From Mucilaginibacter terrenus (GTDB lineage Bacteria > Bacteroidota > Bacteroidia > Sphingobacteriales > Sphingobacteriaceae): a DNA stretch of 64,000 nucleotides. The stretch spans positions 239,392-303,391 of the forward strand of contig NZ_QWDE01000004.1 of the NCBI RefSeq assembly GCF_003432065.1. Reading direction: 5' to 3'. Made by a program: the position numbers and the translations under genes. A model generated the notes under the pieces. That model had not been told where the DNA came from, searched no databases, and was given only the letters and a program-made list of their open reading frames with translations. Positions 1 to 9,175 of the stretch are shown here, one piece after another (positions within the stretch are counted from its first letter, which is position 1; every line of letters begins with the position of its first letter).

Positions 1-159
1 TTTTGGGCCGCTTTAGCCGTACTTGCCTTTTACAACCTGTACACCATACGCCGCAACCCCGACGAGCACAACCGGCTTAACATCATTATCTACTCGGCCA
101 GCATTATTGGCATGATCGTAACTTTTTACTTCATGAGCCGGCAGCCGCATAACTGTTAA
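1..159 (+). CDS. C-terminal fragment of a membrane protein
   Basis: The open frame enters from the left edge in frame 1 and stops with TAA at 157-159, giving 52 residues. It holds one hydrophobic stretch (FWAALAVLAFYNLYTI), a short charged loop (RRNPDEHNR) and a second hydrophobic stretch ending MSRQPHNC. This is the pattern of two C-terminal transmembrane helices joined by a short loop. The family cannot be named from this fragment. It is followed after 86 bases by a YfhO-type membrane protein gene on the same strand, so the two may share an operon, although a promoter-like box lies between them. Confidence 0.6.
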   Translation, partial: FWAALAVLAFYNLYTIRRNPDEHNRLNIIIYSASIIGMIVTFYFMSRQPHNC

Positions 160-204
160 TTAAATCCGCTTTAAAGTTATCGTTCCTATTGTCGTTCAAT
201 TTCC

Positions 205-212
205 TATTTTTG
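205..212 (+). promoter_or_regulatory. putative Bacteroidota -7 box for the YfhO-type gene
   Basis: The octamer TATTTTTG fits the Bacteroidota sigma-A -7 consensus TAnnTTTG and lies 33 bases before the ATG at 246. No clear -33 TTTG partner was seen, so this is a motif match only. Confidence 0.35.
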
Positions 213-245
213 AGGATTAATAAACTGTCCCTTTAAATAATTTAA

Positions 246-2741
246 ATGAATAACTGGTTCAAACGTAATGGCATACATTTGGCTGTTACCGGCATTTTCC
301 TGGCAATTTGCTTCTTCTTTCTTACACCCGCATTCCAGGGCAAAACATTAGGACAAAGCGATGTGCTTGGTGCACAATCTACCCAAAAAGAAATTAACGA
401 TTACCGTGCAAAGGATACCACCATATTGTGGACTAACCAGATCTTTGGTGGTATGCCCACCTTCCAGATATGGGCACCATACCCCAATAATATTACCACC
501 CATGTAGTAAGTGCTGTAAAAGCAACCTTCCCTAACCCGGTTGATACTGTACTTATTTTGCTGCTGGGCACCTACTTTTTATTTAACGTACTGAAAATGA
601 ACCCCTGGCTGGCTGCTGCGGGAGCTGTGGCATTCACCTTCTCGTCGTACAATATGATATTGCTGGTGGCGGGGCACTCCAATCAAGCCTTTGCCATAGC
701 GCTGTTTGCACCTTTACTGGCAAGCATCCTGTTAACGTTGAGGGGTAACTACATTACAGGCGCTGCCTTAACGGCATTCTTCCTGGCTATGGAGATACGT
801 TCTAACCACGTGCAGATGACGTATTATCTAATGCTGGCTATCTTTATTTTGATAGGCATCGAGCTTTACCATGCGGTGAAGGCAAAAACTACAGCACCGT
901 TCTTTAAGGCGATCGGTTTGCTGGCCATATCTACAATCTTAGCCGTGTCAGTAAATGCTTCGTTATTATGGAGCACTGCCGATTACGGTACGGAAACCAT
1001 CCGCGGTAAATCTAACCTGAAGGCAAGTGATAAAGAGCCAAATGAAGGCTTGGACAGGGACTACGCTTATCAGTATAGCCAGGGCGTTGCCGAGTCGGTT
1101 ACGTTTTTGGTACCGAATGCCGCAGGCGGTGGTTCAGGTACAGAAACCCTGGATTCTAACTCCGAAGTAGTTAAAGTATTTACAGATAAGAGTGCACCTG
1201 TAGAGCAAGCCGTTAACATTGCCGGGCAAATATCCAACTTCCCGGGTATGTCTATGTACTGGGGTCCAAAACGCCCTTCTACGTTTGGGCCGTATTATTT
1301 TGGGGCGGTTATCTGCTTCTTATTCGTGCTGGGGCTTATTGTGGTGCGCAGCCGCTTAAAGTGGTGGTTGCTGGCTACGGTTGTACTCACCATGCTGCTT
1401 TCATTTGGGGGCAACTTCCCGTTCCTTTCAGATATTTTCTTTAACTACGTACCGCTATATAACAAGTTCCGCGCGGTAGAATCCATCCTCGCGGTTACCG
1501 GGCTTTGTTTCCCAATACTCGCGCTGTTGGCAGTTAAAGAATTTATTGACAATCCGGACAAAGCCGACCTGTTTAAAAAACTTAAGATCGCCCTGTACAT
1601 TGTTGGTGGCCTAACCTTAATATTAGTAGCTGTACCTACAGTTTTGCTCAGTTTTAGAGCATTTGACCAGGTAGATGGTGTAAATGCTTTGACGCAGGCT
1701 ATGAAAGGCGATAGTGCTACCGCAAACGCTTTCTCCAACGCGCTGGTTAAAGACCGCACGAACCTGGAACGAGCCGATGCAATACGTTCCCTTGTGTTAA
1801 TATTAATTACTTTTGGCTTGCTTTGGGCATTTGTAAAGCAAAAGATAAACGCCACTGTAATGTCGGTAGCGTTCCTGGTAGTGATATTGGTTGACCTATG
1901 GCAGGTAGACAAGCGTTACCTTAAGGACGCTAGTTTCCAGGACAAGGTAGAAGCAGCGCAGGCTGTACAACCACGCGAGGTAGACAACTTTATAATGAAG
2001 GATACCGATCCGGATTTCCGCGTGTATGACAACAGCGCAGCCATGAAATATGACCTGTTCAATCCCTTCTTCCACAAAAGCGTAAGCGGCTACTCAGCAG
2101 CAAGGCTTAAACGGTACGAAGAGTTGATTGACAACCAGTTCACCAAAAGCATAAACCAGGATGTACTGGATATGCTGAACACTAAATACATCATCACTAC
2201 CGACCCTAAGACAGGCACGGCCAGCATGCAGGCAAATTCAACCGCTTGCGGGCACGCGTGGTTTGTTAAAAGTGTAAAATATGTAGAAAGCGCCGACGAG
2301 GAAATGAAAGCGATAAGCAGCTTTGCACCTAAAGACGAGGCGATGATAGACAAGCAATATAAAAGCGTTGTAGAGGCTAAGCCACTATCTGCTGACCCCA
2401 ACGCTACCATCAAACTGGTAAGCTACAACCCGCAGCATTTGGTTTATCAAACCAGTTCAGCGGCCAACCAGGTAGCAGTTTTTTCAGAGATATACTACAG
2501 CAAAGGCTGGAAGATGTTTATAGATGGTGTTGAGCAGCCTTACTACCGGGCAGATTACCTGCTGCGTGCGGCAACCATCCCGGTAGGTAACCATAAAGTA
2601 GTGTTTGATTTCCACCCCGCATCTTACTACACCGGCGAAGGTATCTCAATGGCAGGCTCTATCCTGATGGTGCTGGCCCTTGGCGGTGCAGCATTCACCG
2701 AATTACGCAAAAAGAAAACCCCGGAAGTTATGAAAGCTTAA
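246..2741 (+). CDS. YfhO-family polytopic membrane protein
   Basis: The 831-residue product begins with a transmembrane helix (residues 10-29) followed by the typical family stretch with LGQSDVLGAQSTQKEI and the WTNQIFGGMPTFQ motif. Many further hydrophobic helices follow (about 95-250, 350-480, 510-560). A soluble C-terminal region carries the YYSKGWKMFIDG motif, and there is a last helix near 800-820. YfhO-like proteins are membrane glycosyltransferase-like proteins linked in Firmicutes to lipoteichoic acid glycosylation. The substrate in Bacteroidota is not known, so only the family is called. The length is normal for the family. A strong rho-independent terminator follows the stop codon. 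Confidence 0.85.
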   Translation: MNNWFKRNGIHLAVTGIFLAICFFFLTPAFQGKTLGQSDVLGAQSTQKEINDYRAKDTTILWTNQIFGGMPTFQIWAPYPNNITTHVVSAVKATFPNPVDTVLILLLGTYFLFNVLKMNPWLAAAGAVAFTFSSYNMILLVAGHSNQAFAIALFAPLLASILLTLRGNYITGAALTAFFLAMEIRSNHVQMTYYLMLAIFILIGIELYHAVKAKTTAPFFKAIGLLAISTILAVSVNASLLWSTADYGTETIRGKSNLKASDKEPNEGLDRDYAYQYSQGVAESVTFLVPNAAGGGSGTETLDSNSEVVKVFTDKSAPVEQAVNIAGQISNFPGMSMYWGPKRPSTFGPYYFGAVICFLFVLGLIVVRSRLKWWLLATVVLTMLLSFGGNFPFLSDIFFNYVPLYNKFRAVESILAVTGLCFPILALLAVKEFIDNPDKADLFKKLKIALYIVGGLTLILVAVPTVLLSFRAFDQVDGVNALTQAMKGDSATANAFSNALVKDRTNLERADAIRSLVLILITFGLLWAFVKQKINATVMSVAFLVVILVDLWQVDKRYLKDASFQDKVEAAQAVQPREVDNFIMKDTDPDFRVYDNSAAMKYDLFNPFFHKSVSGYSAARLKRYEELIDNQFTKSINQDVLDMLNTKYIITTDPKTGTASMQANSTACGHAWFVKSVKYVESADEEMKAISSFAPKDEAMIDKQYKSVVEAKPLSADPNATIKLVSYNPQHLVYQTSSAANQVAVFSEIYYSKGWKMFIDGVEQPYYRADYLLRAATIPVGNHKVVFDFHPASYYTGEGISMAGSILMVLALGGAAFTELRKKKTPEVMKA

Positions 2742-2756
2742 CACCTGGCATATGAT

Positions 2757-2799
2757 AAAAAGAAGAGGCTGCTCCTTAACGTGCAGCCTCTTCTTTTTA
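2757..2799 (+). terminator. rho-independent terminator after the YfhO gene
   Basis: The stem AAAGAAGAGGCTGC pairs with GCAGCCTCTTCTTT around an 8-base loop and ends in a T-run. It starts 16 bases after the YfhO-type stop codon. Confidence 0.85.
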
Positions 2800-2832
2800 G
2801 GGGAAAACTTAGGGGCTATTTCACCGCCCTTT

Positions 2833-3032
2833 TACACCTGTATTTTATCCTATTACTTGCAAATAAACTTTAAAACAGCCCGCTTTTTTGGTGTGGTTTT
2901 TAAAGAATCACGCGGCTACATTGTGTCAAAAACAGCCAAATTGGTGCGTTTAACGCACTTTTTATTGCCTAATTGCACAAGTGTTCAACTTTGTCCTTTT
3001 TAGCGTCAACACAAAAAAAGCTGAACACTTTT
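2833..3032 (-). repeat. intergenic repeat element, copy A (minus orientation)
   Basis: Read on the minus strand, directly after the serS stop codon, this stretch matches 48078-48275 (plus) in a series of blocks kept in the same order. The blocks are AAAGTGTTCAGC followed by a T-run, TTGAACAC, TTTGGC followed by TTTTTGAC, CTTTAAAAACCACACC, and a 24-base perfect match containing TTTAAAGTTTATTTGCAAGT, then ACAGGT. Between the blocks the copies differ in sequence and slightly in length. Both copies contain inverted GTGTTCA/TGAACAC arms, here AAGTGTTCA at 2979-2987 and TGAACACTT at 3022-3030. An 83-residue frame on the other strand (2752-3003) is not shared by the second copy, so the element is probably non-coding. 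A small RNA, a long 3' UTR element or a protein-binding array would all fit. Confidence 0.75.
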
Positions 3033-3047
3033 GAACACCAGGGTCAA

Positions 3048-4319
3048 TTAATCGATAAACTCAAAACGGGTATAAGGCACCAATACCTCGGGTATTTTAA
3101 TGCCGTTTTCGGTCTGGTTATTCTCCAGTAAAGTGGCTACTATCCGGGGCAAAGCAAGGGCACTTCCATTAAGGGTGTGTGCTAGTTGCGTCTTACCCTC
3201 AGCATTGCGGAAACGCAGCTTTAACCGGTTCGCCTGGAAGGTCTCAAAGTTGGACACGGATGAAACCTCAAGCCAGCGCTGCTGCGCCGCACTCCAGGTC
3301 TCCATATCGTAAGTAAGCGCGCTTCCAAAACCCATATCGCCGCCGCAAAGGCGCAGCACACGGTAAGGCAGGCCAAGCTTTTGTAACAGGCCCTGCACAT
3401 GCGCGCTCATTTCTTCAATAGTCTCGTAAGATCTGTCCGGATGCACTACCTGTACAATTTCTACTTTATCAAACTGATGCAGCCTGTTCAACCCGCGTAC
3501 ATGCGCTCCATAAGAGCCAGCTTCCCTGCGGAAACATGGCGTGTGGCCACAGTTCCTCAATGGCAACTCCTCACCTTTCAGGATTACATCCCGGTACATG
3601 TTGGTAATAGGCACCTCGGCAGTTGGTATCAGATATAAGTTATCGAGTCCTACAAAGTACATCTGTCCTTCTTTATCAGGCAGTTGGCTGGTACCAAAAC
3701 CAGATGCTTCATTCACCATCAACGGCACGCTCACTTCACTATAGCCAGCCTTTTCTGCCTCATCTATAAAAAAGTTAATTAACGCGCGTTGTAGCTTAGC
3801 ACCCTTGTTCTTATAAACAGGAAAACCTGCACCGGCGATTTTCACGCCCAGTTCAAAATCTATCAGGTTGTATTTAGCTGCGAGTTCCCAATGCGGTAGG
3901 GCACCTGCGGGTAGCTGTGGTTTGTCACCGTTCTCCAGCACTACCTCGTTATCCTCAGGTGTTAAGCCCTTCGGCACAGATGAATGCGGAAGATTAGGTA
4001 ATAGTACCAACTTATCCTGTAACTCCTGCTCTACCGCACTTAGTTGCTCAGCCAGCTGTTTGCTTTCTTCTTTCCACTTACCGGTGTTAGCTTTAATGGC
4101 TTCGGCTTCTTCTTTTTTGCCGGCGCGCATCAATTCGCCAATCTGCTTGGCGGCGGTGTTAGCCTGTGAGGATACAGTGTCCAGCTGGTTTTGAGTCGAC
4201 CGGCGTTTCTCATCCAGCGCTATCACTTCATCTACCAGATCCAGCTGTTTGAAATTTTTTACAGCTAAACGTTCCAGAACCTGTTCCCTGTTATCACGGA
4301 TATAACTAACTTGCAGCAT
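3048..4319 (-). CDS. serS: serine--tRNA ligase
   Basis: This 423-residue class II aminoacyl-tRNA synthetase charges tRNA-Ser with serine in the cytoplasm. The N-terminal 110 residues form the charged coiled-coil arm (DEVIALDEKRRSTQNQLD onward) that contacts the tRNA. The catalytic core shows TAEVPITN, motif 2 (PCFRREAGSYG) and motif 3 near the C-terminus (NGSALALPRIVATLLENNQ). The length matches bacterial SerRS. The ATG at 4319 starts the conserved MLQVSYIRDNRE sequence and lies 19 bases after a -7-like box. A dispersed non-coding repeat follows its stop codon. Confidence 0.97.
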   Translation of the reverse strand: MLQVSYIRDNREQVLERLAVKNFKQLDLVDEVIALDEKRRSTQNQLDTVSSQANTAAKQIGELMRAGKKEEAEAIKANTGKWKEESKQLAEQLSAVEQELQDKLVLLPNLPHSSVPKGLTPEDNEVVLENGDKPQLPAGALPHWELAAKYNLIDFELGVKIAGAGFPVYKNKGAKLQRALINFFIDEAEKAGYSEVSVPLMVNEASGFGTSQLPDKEGQMYFVGLDNLYLIPTAEVPITNMYRDVILKGEELPLRNCGHTPCFRREAGSYGAHVRGLNRLHQFDKVEIVQVVHPDRSYETIEEMSAHVQGLLQKLGLPYRVLRLCGGDMGFGSALTYDMETWSAAQQRWLEVSSVSNFETFQANRLKLRFRNAEGKTQLAHTLNGSALALPRIVATLLENNQTENGIKIPEVLVPYTRFEFID

Positions 4320-4338
4320 TATTTGAATTTTTAAAAGG

Positions 4339-4346
4339 CAAAGATA
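4339..4346 (-). promoter_or_regulatory. putative Bacteroidota -7 box of serS
   Basis: On the minus strand the sequence reads TATCTTTG, an exact TAnnTTTG match, about 20 bases before the serS ATG. That spacing would give a short leader. Upstream, 4353-4383 is a low-complexity GTTTGCAGT-type tract like the one at 19311-19444. Confidence 0.5.
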
Positions 4347-4435
4347 TAACAGTTGGCGGTTTACAGTAGCAGTTTGCAGTTTTCTTTCAGGAACTTAAAC
4401 ATTACCAGTAGAAGCTAACCGACACCTGCAAACTA

Positions 4436-5146
4436 ATGAGCGGTAAACTCTTTTTAGTACCCACCCCAATAGGTAACCTCGAGGATATGACCTTTCGCGC
4501 CATTCGCGTGCTTAAGGAAGCCGACCTAATATTGGCTGAGGACACCCGTACATCCGCGCCGATGCTGAAGCATTTTGGTATACAGCAGAAGGTCTTCTCG
4601 CACCATCAGCATAACGAACACCAATCATCGGGGCAAGTCGTAAAGTTCTTGCTTGAAGGTCAGAAAGTAGCATTGATATCCGACGCAGGCACACCCGCTA
4701 TCTCCGACCCCGGCTTTTACCTTGTCCGCGAAGCATTAAAGTATGATATTCCGGTGGAGTGTTTGCCCGGTGCCACCGCCTTTGTGCCGGCTTTGGTGAA
4801 CTCCGGCTTTCCGACAGATAAATTTTGTTTTGAAGGATTTCTCCCGTTGAAAAAGGGGCGGCAAACACGCTACAAATTTCTTGCTGAAGAAGAGCGCACC
4901 ATCATACTTTATGAATCGCCTCACCGTTTATTGAAAACGTTGGAAGAGATGATTACATGGTTCGGCCCGGAAAGACAAATCTCTGTATCTCGCGAGCTTA
5001 CCAAGATGTTTGAAGAAACGGTTCGCGGCACGGTGACCGAAGTAAAAACGTATTTCGAAACACACCCGCTAAAGGGAGAGTTTGTAATGTGTGTGGCAGG
5101 TGCACCGGAAAAGCCCGCTAAAAAAAAGTACAAAGACGAAGACTAA
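4436..5146 (+). CDS. rsmI: 16S rRNA (cytidine(1402)-2'-O)-methyltransferase
   Basis: The 236-residue protein starts with KLFLVPTPIGNLEDMTFRAI, the family N-terminus. It carries the SAM-binding SDAGTPAISDPG motif near residues 82-93, followed by PGATAFVPALVNSGFPTDKFCFEGFLP. It belongs to the tetrapyrrole methylase fold and 2'-O-methylates C1402 of 16S rRNA in the small-subunit decoding centre. The Lys-rich tail (KKKYKDED) is a minor extension. It is divergent from serS, with 116 bases between them, and is followed 12 bases later by a DinB-like gene, so the two are probably co-transcribed. Confidence 0.95.
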   Translation: MSGKLFLVPTPIGNLEDMTFRAIRVLKEADLILAEDTRTSAPMLKHFGIQQKVFSHHQHNEHQSSGQVVKFLLEGQKVALISDAGTPAISDPGFYLVREALKYDIPVECLPGATAFVPALVNSGFPTDKFCFEGFLPLKKGRQTRYKFLAEEERTIILYESPHRLLKTLEEMITWFGPERQISVSRELTKMFEETVRGTVTEVKTYFETHPLKGEFVMCVAGAPEKPAKKKYKDED

Positions 5147-5158
5147 TGTCGTACTAAT

Positions 5159-5695
5159 ATGGATGGCTACCTGCAAAGCGTACGTAAACAGTTTGAGTAC
5201 TATAAATCTGTTGGTGAACGGACAATGGATCAGTTGACCGATAATGAGCTATTTTGGAAATACAATGAAGATAGCAATAGCATTGCAACGATTGTAAAAC
5301 ACCTTTGGGGAAATATGCTGTCTCGGTGGACAGATTTTTTAACTACTGATGGTGAAAAACCATGGCGGGAACGTGAGGCAGAGTTTGACAACGACATAAA
5401 AGACAGAGCCGAACTACTAATTAAATGGAACGAAGGCTGGCAATGCTTGTTTAATGCACTGGATACCATCAACCAAGATAATTGGCAAACTGATGTTTAT
5501 ATCAGAAACGAAAGACACACCATAACAGACGCTATCAACCGTCAACTGGCCCATTATCCATACCATGTTGGTCAGATTGTTTTTATTGCTAAGATGCTGA
5601 AAGCAGAAGCGTGGACATCGCTTACAATCCCCCGTGGTAATACTGACGAATTCAACAAAGAGAAATTTGGCAGTACAGATAACAAAGAAGTTTAA
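5159..5695 (+). CDS. DinB-like protein, DUF1572 family
   Basis: The 178-residue protein matches the DinB/YfiT-like four-helix fold of the DUF1572 type. Recognisable parts are the N-terminal QFEYYKSVGERTMDQL, NSIATIVKHLWGNMLSRWTDF with the first conserved His, and LAHYPYHVGQIVFIAKML with the C-terminal His pair. In related proteins three histidines bind a metal, and some are thiol-dependent transferases; the substrate here is unknown. Its stop codon overlaps the start of lnt in a TAATG arrangement at 5693-5697, which points to translational coupling. Confidence 0.8.
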   Translation: MDGYLQSVRKQFEYYKSVGERTMDQLTDNELFWKYNEDSNSIATIVKHLWGNMLSRWTDFLTTDGEKPWREREAEFDNDIKDRAELLIKWNEGWQCLFNALDTINQDNWQTDVYIRNERHTITDAINRQLAHYPYHVGQIVFIAKMLKAEAWTSLTIPRGNTDEFNKEKFGSTDNKEV

Positions 5696-7311
5696 TGAAA
5701 AGAAATACTATCCTGCCAGTTATATCGGGTTTATTGCTTTGGCTCGCCTGGCCGCCAACTCCGTACACCACCATCCTGCTCTTTATTGGCCTTGTGCCAA
5801 TGCTGGTGGTGATGGAAGATATTATCAACTCTGATGTCCCGAAAAAAGGAAAGCAGATTTTTAATAAGACTTTTTTAGGTTTCTTCATCTGGAATGTTCT
5901 GTGTATTTATTGGGTATACAACTCTTTAAAAATTGTTGGTGCTATTATCGCAATTCCAATCTCTCTTATTCCCTATGCACTCGGCCCTTTATTGATGTCA
6001 ACCGCATGTTGGTTATATTACCGCCTACGGCTTAGAACAACCCGAACCATCGGCCTTATTGGGCTGGTATGTTTTTGGATAGCCTACGAATATCTACACC
6101 AAAGCTGGGATCTCAACTTTCCGTGGATGACACTAGGCAACGGCTTTGCCGTATCGCACCAATGGGTACAATGGTATGAGTTTACGGGTGTGTACGGCGG
6201 CACTATATGGGTGTGGGCGGTTAACATTCTGGTTTTTCTGGCTTATTTAAAACACAAGCAATCACAACAGAAACAAACCTGGGTGAAGCCGGCAATTGCA
6301 GCTGCGCTGGCTTTTTTATTGCCACAGGGTATATCATTGTATCGCTACTATAGTTACGAAGAACAGGTAAATCCATCTAACGTGGTTGTTGTGCAGCCTA
6401 ATATAGACCCCTATTTAAAACAGGACATACCGGCAACAAAGCAGATAGAAGAGCTTACGCATTTAAGCGACTCCGTCGCACAGCCAAATACTGAATTTTT
6501 CATCTGGCCCGAAACTGCTATATCTGAATACATTGATGAGGACCGTATTCTCAACAGCAACCATTACCTACAGGTAAGACAATTCCTTAATAAGTATAAA
6601 AATGGGAACGTTATTACTGGCGGCGAGACCTATCGCGTATACGACAAGCTCGTTAACGAAACTGCGAGCCCCATGCCAAACGGTGGTTTTTGGGATAATT
6701 ATAGTACAGCTATCAACATAGAAAACTCCCAAAAAGTACAATTTTATCATAAATCGAGGTTGGTGCCTGGCGCGGAGTCATTGCCTTTTCAAAACGCGTT
6801 ATTTTTTCTTAAACCGGTATTTGCCCATTTGGGGGGCGCTACAGGCAATTATACTATGCAAGCTGAACCGGGTGTATTTTACTCTCAAAGCGGGATTGGC
6901 GCTGCGCCGGTAATATGTTATGAATCGATATGGGGCGAATGGGTTGCTAAGTCGGTTAAAAGCGGGGCGCAATTTATAGCTATTATCACTAACGACGGCT
7001 GGTGGGAGAACACATCCGGTAAAGACCAGCATATGGATTACGCGAAGCTCCGTGCCATTGAAACACGGCGCTGGGTGTGCCGGTCGGCTAATACCGGTAT
7101 CTCAGCATTCATCAACCAGCGCGGAGATGTAGTAAAGCATAGCAGCTGGTGGGTAAGATCCGCTTTGAAGCAAGACATCAACCTAAATTCTGACATTACA
7201 TTCTATGTGGAATATGGCGATTATTTGCCCAAGGCCGGTACATTTCTTGCCCTATTGGGTATAGCATTTGTTATAATGAAAGGCATTTTTAGAAAGAGAA
7301 TCAAAATATAA
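5695..7311 (+). CDS. lnt: apolipoprotein N-acyltransferase
   Basis: The 538-residue protein has several N-terminal transmembrane helices (roughly residues 5-30, 55-75, 80-110, 115-135, 155-185, 195-215). A periplasmic nitrilase-type domain follows. The expected catalytic triad is visible: Glu in WPETAISE, Lys in YHKSRLVPGAE and Cys in PVICYESIWGEW. Lnt adds the third acyl chain to the N-terminal Cys of lipoproteins in the inner membrane. A final hydrophobic segment with a Lys/Arg tail closes the protein. Start and stop overlap with the upstream DinB-like gene. Confidence 0.93.
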   Translation: MKRNTILPVISGLLLWLAWPPTPYTTILLFIGLVPMLVVMEDIINSDVPKKGKQIFNKTFLGFFIWNVLCIYWVYNSLKIVGAIIAIPISLIPYALGPLLMSTACWLYYRLRLRTTRTIGLIGLVCFWIAYEYLHQSWDLNFPWMTLGNGFAVSHQWVQWYEFTGVYGGTIWVWAVNILVFLAYLKHKQSQQKQTWVKPAIAAALAFLLPQGISLYRYYSYEEQVNPSNVVVVQPNIDPYLKQDIPATKQIEELTHLSDSVAQPNTEFFIWPETAISEYIDEDRILNSNHYLQVRQFLNKYKNGNVITGGETYRVYDKLVNETASPMPNGGFWDNYSTAINIENSQKVQFYHKSRLVPGAESLPFQNALFFLKPVFAHLGGATGNYTMQAEPGVFYSQSGIGAAPVICYESIWGEWVAKSVKSGAQFIAIITNDGWWENTSGKDQHMDYAKLRAIETRRWVCRSANTGISAFINQRGDVVKHSSWWVRSALKQDINLNSDITFYVEYGDYLPKAGTFLALLGIAFVIMKGIFRKRIKI

Positions 7312-7374
7312 ATTTGTCTACACTTACATCGCGGGTTACCTTTTTATCCTTACGTGGTATTAAGGTAAAACATC

Positions 7375-7818
7375 ATGAAAAATAAGCCTTTCGTCGTTGC
7401 CGCAATGCTTTTCTTGACAACGGTTTCATTTAGCAGATGCGATTACTATAGCAACTTGTTAAAAGTTCACAACAAATCAAAAGAAAGAATAGCAGTTTTA
7501 TATTCTAACAGAGAAAATCCTGAGAACGTTAATAATGTCGAATTTTATATAGACGATTATAACAGTATACCGCCCGACTACACCAAGGCATTTGATATAC
7601 CGGGGAAAAATGATGCCTGGCATCAGTATATCGAGCAAACCCCCAGAAAGGCTTTATTCATATACATTTTTTCGGTAGACAAGATTAAACTTTACGGTGG
7701 CCAGGTTATGCCGGATATCATCAGAGCACATGAATATCTGGCGGTACTCAAATACTCTGAAGAAGATTTAATAAAGAATAACTGGGTAGTAGCTTATAAT
7801 GGCACAACATCACAATAA
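7375..7818 (+). CDS. hypothetical exported protein
   Basis: This 147-residue protein starts with a Lys-containing hydrophobic signal (MKNKPFVVAAMLFLTTVSF) followed by SRC. The Cys could be a lipidation site, but Arg before it makes a poor lipobox. The rest is a small soluble domain with no family I recognise. It lies 63 bases after lnt on the same strand and converges on the kinase gene at 7907. The compositional bias is ordinary, and the gene call rests on the signal peptide and the intact frame. Confidence 0.6.
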   Translation: MKNKPFVVAAMLFLTTVSFSRCDYYSNLLKVHNKSKERIAVLYSNRENPENVNNVEFYIDDYNSIPPDYTKAFDIPGKNDAWHQYIEQTPRKALFIYIFSVDKIKLYGGQVMPDIIRAHEYLAVLKYSEEDLIKNNWVVAYNGTTSQ

Positions 7819-7906
7819 GGAATTTCTTTTACAAAGAACAAGGCGTCTTCGGGCTGTCGGTTGTTAACTTCACTTTGAGATACAATTATTCCAACTAAGA
7901 AAGTGT

Positions 7907-8758
7907 TCAGCTATTCCTCTTCAGCATAAACTCCAGCAGATCATTTATAGGCTGGCGGATGATCTTACCTACGTGGACGCCATTCTCATCACACACCTGC
8001 TTTAACTCATCAGCAAATACAAAAGCTATAGACCCTACAAAGTGGCATTTAAACTTGTTGTACTGGGAGTAAGACTTAATATTACTATCAACAAAGTCCT
8101 GAAATATAGTCCTGAGCAAGTCTTGTGCGTATTGAGTTTGCCTGATACCATACATGAACTTTGAAAAAGATGCTAACCAGGAATTTGCCGCCGGCTTCTG
8201 GTAAACGTTCTTTATCACAACCTCCTTATCTAAATGATATTCGTTGTTAAATAGGGTATGAATATCGCCTGGCATGTTGCCATAAAGAAAATCAGTAACA
8301 AGGGTTTTGCCAATCATTGTACCAGCACCTTCATCGCCAAGTACATAGCCAAGGCCATGTTTACCATCGTGAATGTCTTCACCATCGAAGAACGATATAT
8401 TAGACCCTGTACCTAAAATGCAGCAAAAGCCTTTCTCGTGCCCGCAGGTGGCAAAAGCAGACGCAAGGAGGTCACTATCCACACTAATGTAAGACTGGGT
8501 GAAATAGGCACTCAACGCGTTGGAGATGATCTCGTGTCTGTCGGGACTGGAGCAACCTGCCCCAAAAAAGTATATCTCTTCCACTTGTGACGCTAACGCG
8601 ATAAGGTCCGGGATTTGATCTTGTAAAACTTTGGTGATCTCTTTTTCGGTGAGGAAATAGGGGTTTAATCCTACAGATCTGAATGCTTTTGGCGGCCCGT
8701 CAGGAACAGAAAGCAGCCAGTCTGTTTTGGAAGATCCACTGTCTGCAACTAAAATCAT
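7907..8758 (-). CDS. BadF/BadG/BcrA/BcrD-type ATPase, N-acetylglucosamine kinase-like
   Basis: The 283-residue protein has the actin-like kinase layout. It starts with ILVADSGSSKTDWLL (phosphate 1 loop), then FFGAGCSSPDRH, FCCILGTGSNISFFDG (phosphate 2) and GLGYVLGDEGAGTMIGK (adenosine region). Bacteroidota homologues are usually annotated as N-acetylglucosamine kinases of sugar recycling, but the substrate cannot be fixed from sequence alone. Its ATG overlaps the TGA of the upstream response regulator gene by four bases (ATGA at 8755-8758), so the two are translationally coupled. They lie at the end of an RND efflux operon. Confidence 0.8.
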   Translation of the reverse strand: MILVADSGSSKTDWLLSVPDGPPKAFRSVGLNPYFLTEKEITKVLQDQIPDLIALASQVEEIYFFGAGCSSPDRHEIISNALSAYFTQSYISVDSDLLASAFATCGHEKGFCCILGTGSNISFFDGEDIHDGKHGLGYVLGDEGAGTMIGKTLVTDFLYGNMPGDIHTLFNNEYHLDKEVVIKNVYQKPAANSWLASFSKFMYGIRQTQYAQDLLRTIFQDFVDSNIKSYSQYNKFKCHFVGSIAFVFADELKQVCDENGVHVGKIIRQPINDLLEFMLKRNS

Positions 8759-9138
8759 GTATTAAGTTCTTCCAGTACTTCGTAAGTAAGTGGTTTATGA
8801 ATAAATCGTGCTACATGCCTGCTTTTACCGGAGTTTGCAATATCAGTAGGATCAAGGGACGAAGAGAGCATGAAGATTTTCACTTTGTCACTGTTGTCCA
8901 GATTCATGGCATCATAAGCTTCTAAAAACTCGAAACCACTCATAGTAGGCATCCTGATATCAAGAAAAATAACATCAGGCTTCACCGAGCCGTCCCTTAA
9001 TGATTCGAGGGCATCCTGAGGCGATTGCTGCACAATAATCTCTTCTGCAAAGTTGCCGCTTTCTAAAATTTTGCGCGTAACAAAGTTGTCGATATAATTA
9101 TCGTCAACAAGCAGACAAGTTTTATAGCGGATCGGCAT
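8755..9138 (-). CDS. single-domain response regulator
   Basis: The 127-residue receiver domain has no output domain. The acidic pair Asp12-Asp13, the phospho-acceptor Asp60 (DVIFLDIRMP) and Lys115 (FIHKPL) are all present, so it should be phosphorylated by a histidine kinase; none is encoded nearby. Such stand-alone CheY-like receivers are common in Bacteroidota as phosphorelay intermediates. It lies 37 bases after the TolC-type gene and overlaps the kinase gene downstream by four bases. Confidence 0.9.
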   Translation of the reverse strand: MPIRYKTCLLVDDNYIDNFVTRKILESGNFAEEIIVQQSPQDALESLRDGSVKPDVIFLDIRMPTMSGFEFLEAYDAMNLDNSDKVKIFMLSSSLDPTDIANSGKSRHVARFIHKPLTYEVLEELNT

Positions 9139-9175
9139 TCTCCAAAAATAATCTTTTACAGCAATTATAAATACT

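Noticed and set aside
2752..3003. 83-codon frame on the plus strand
   Set aside because: It overlaps a terminator and the non-coding repeat element, and the second copy of the repeat does not keep the frame.
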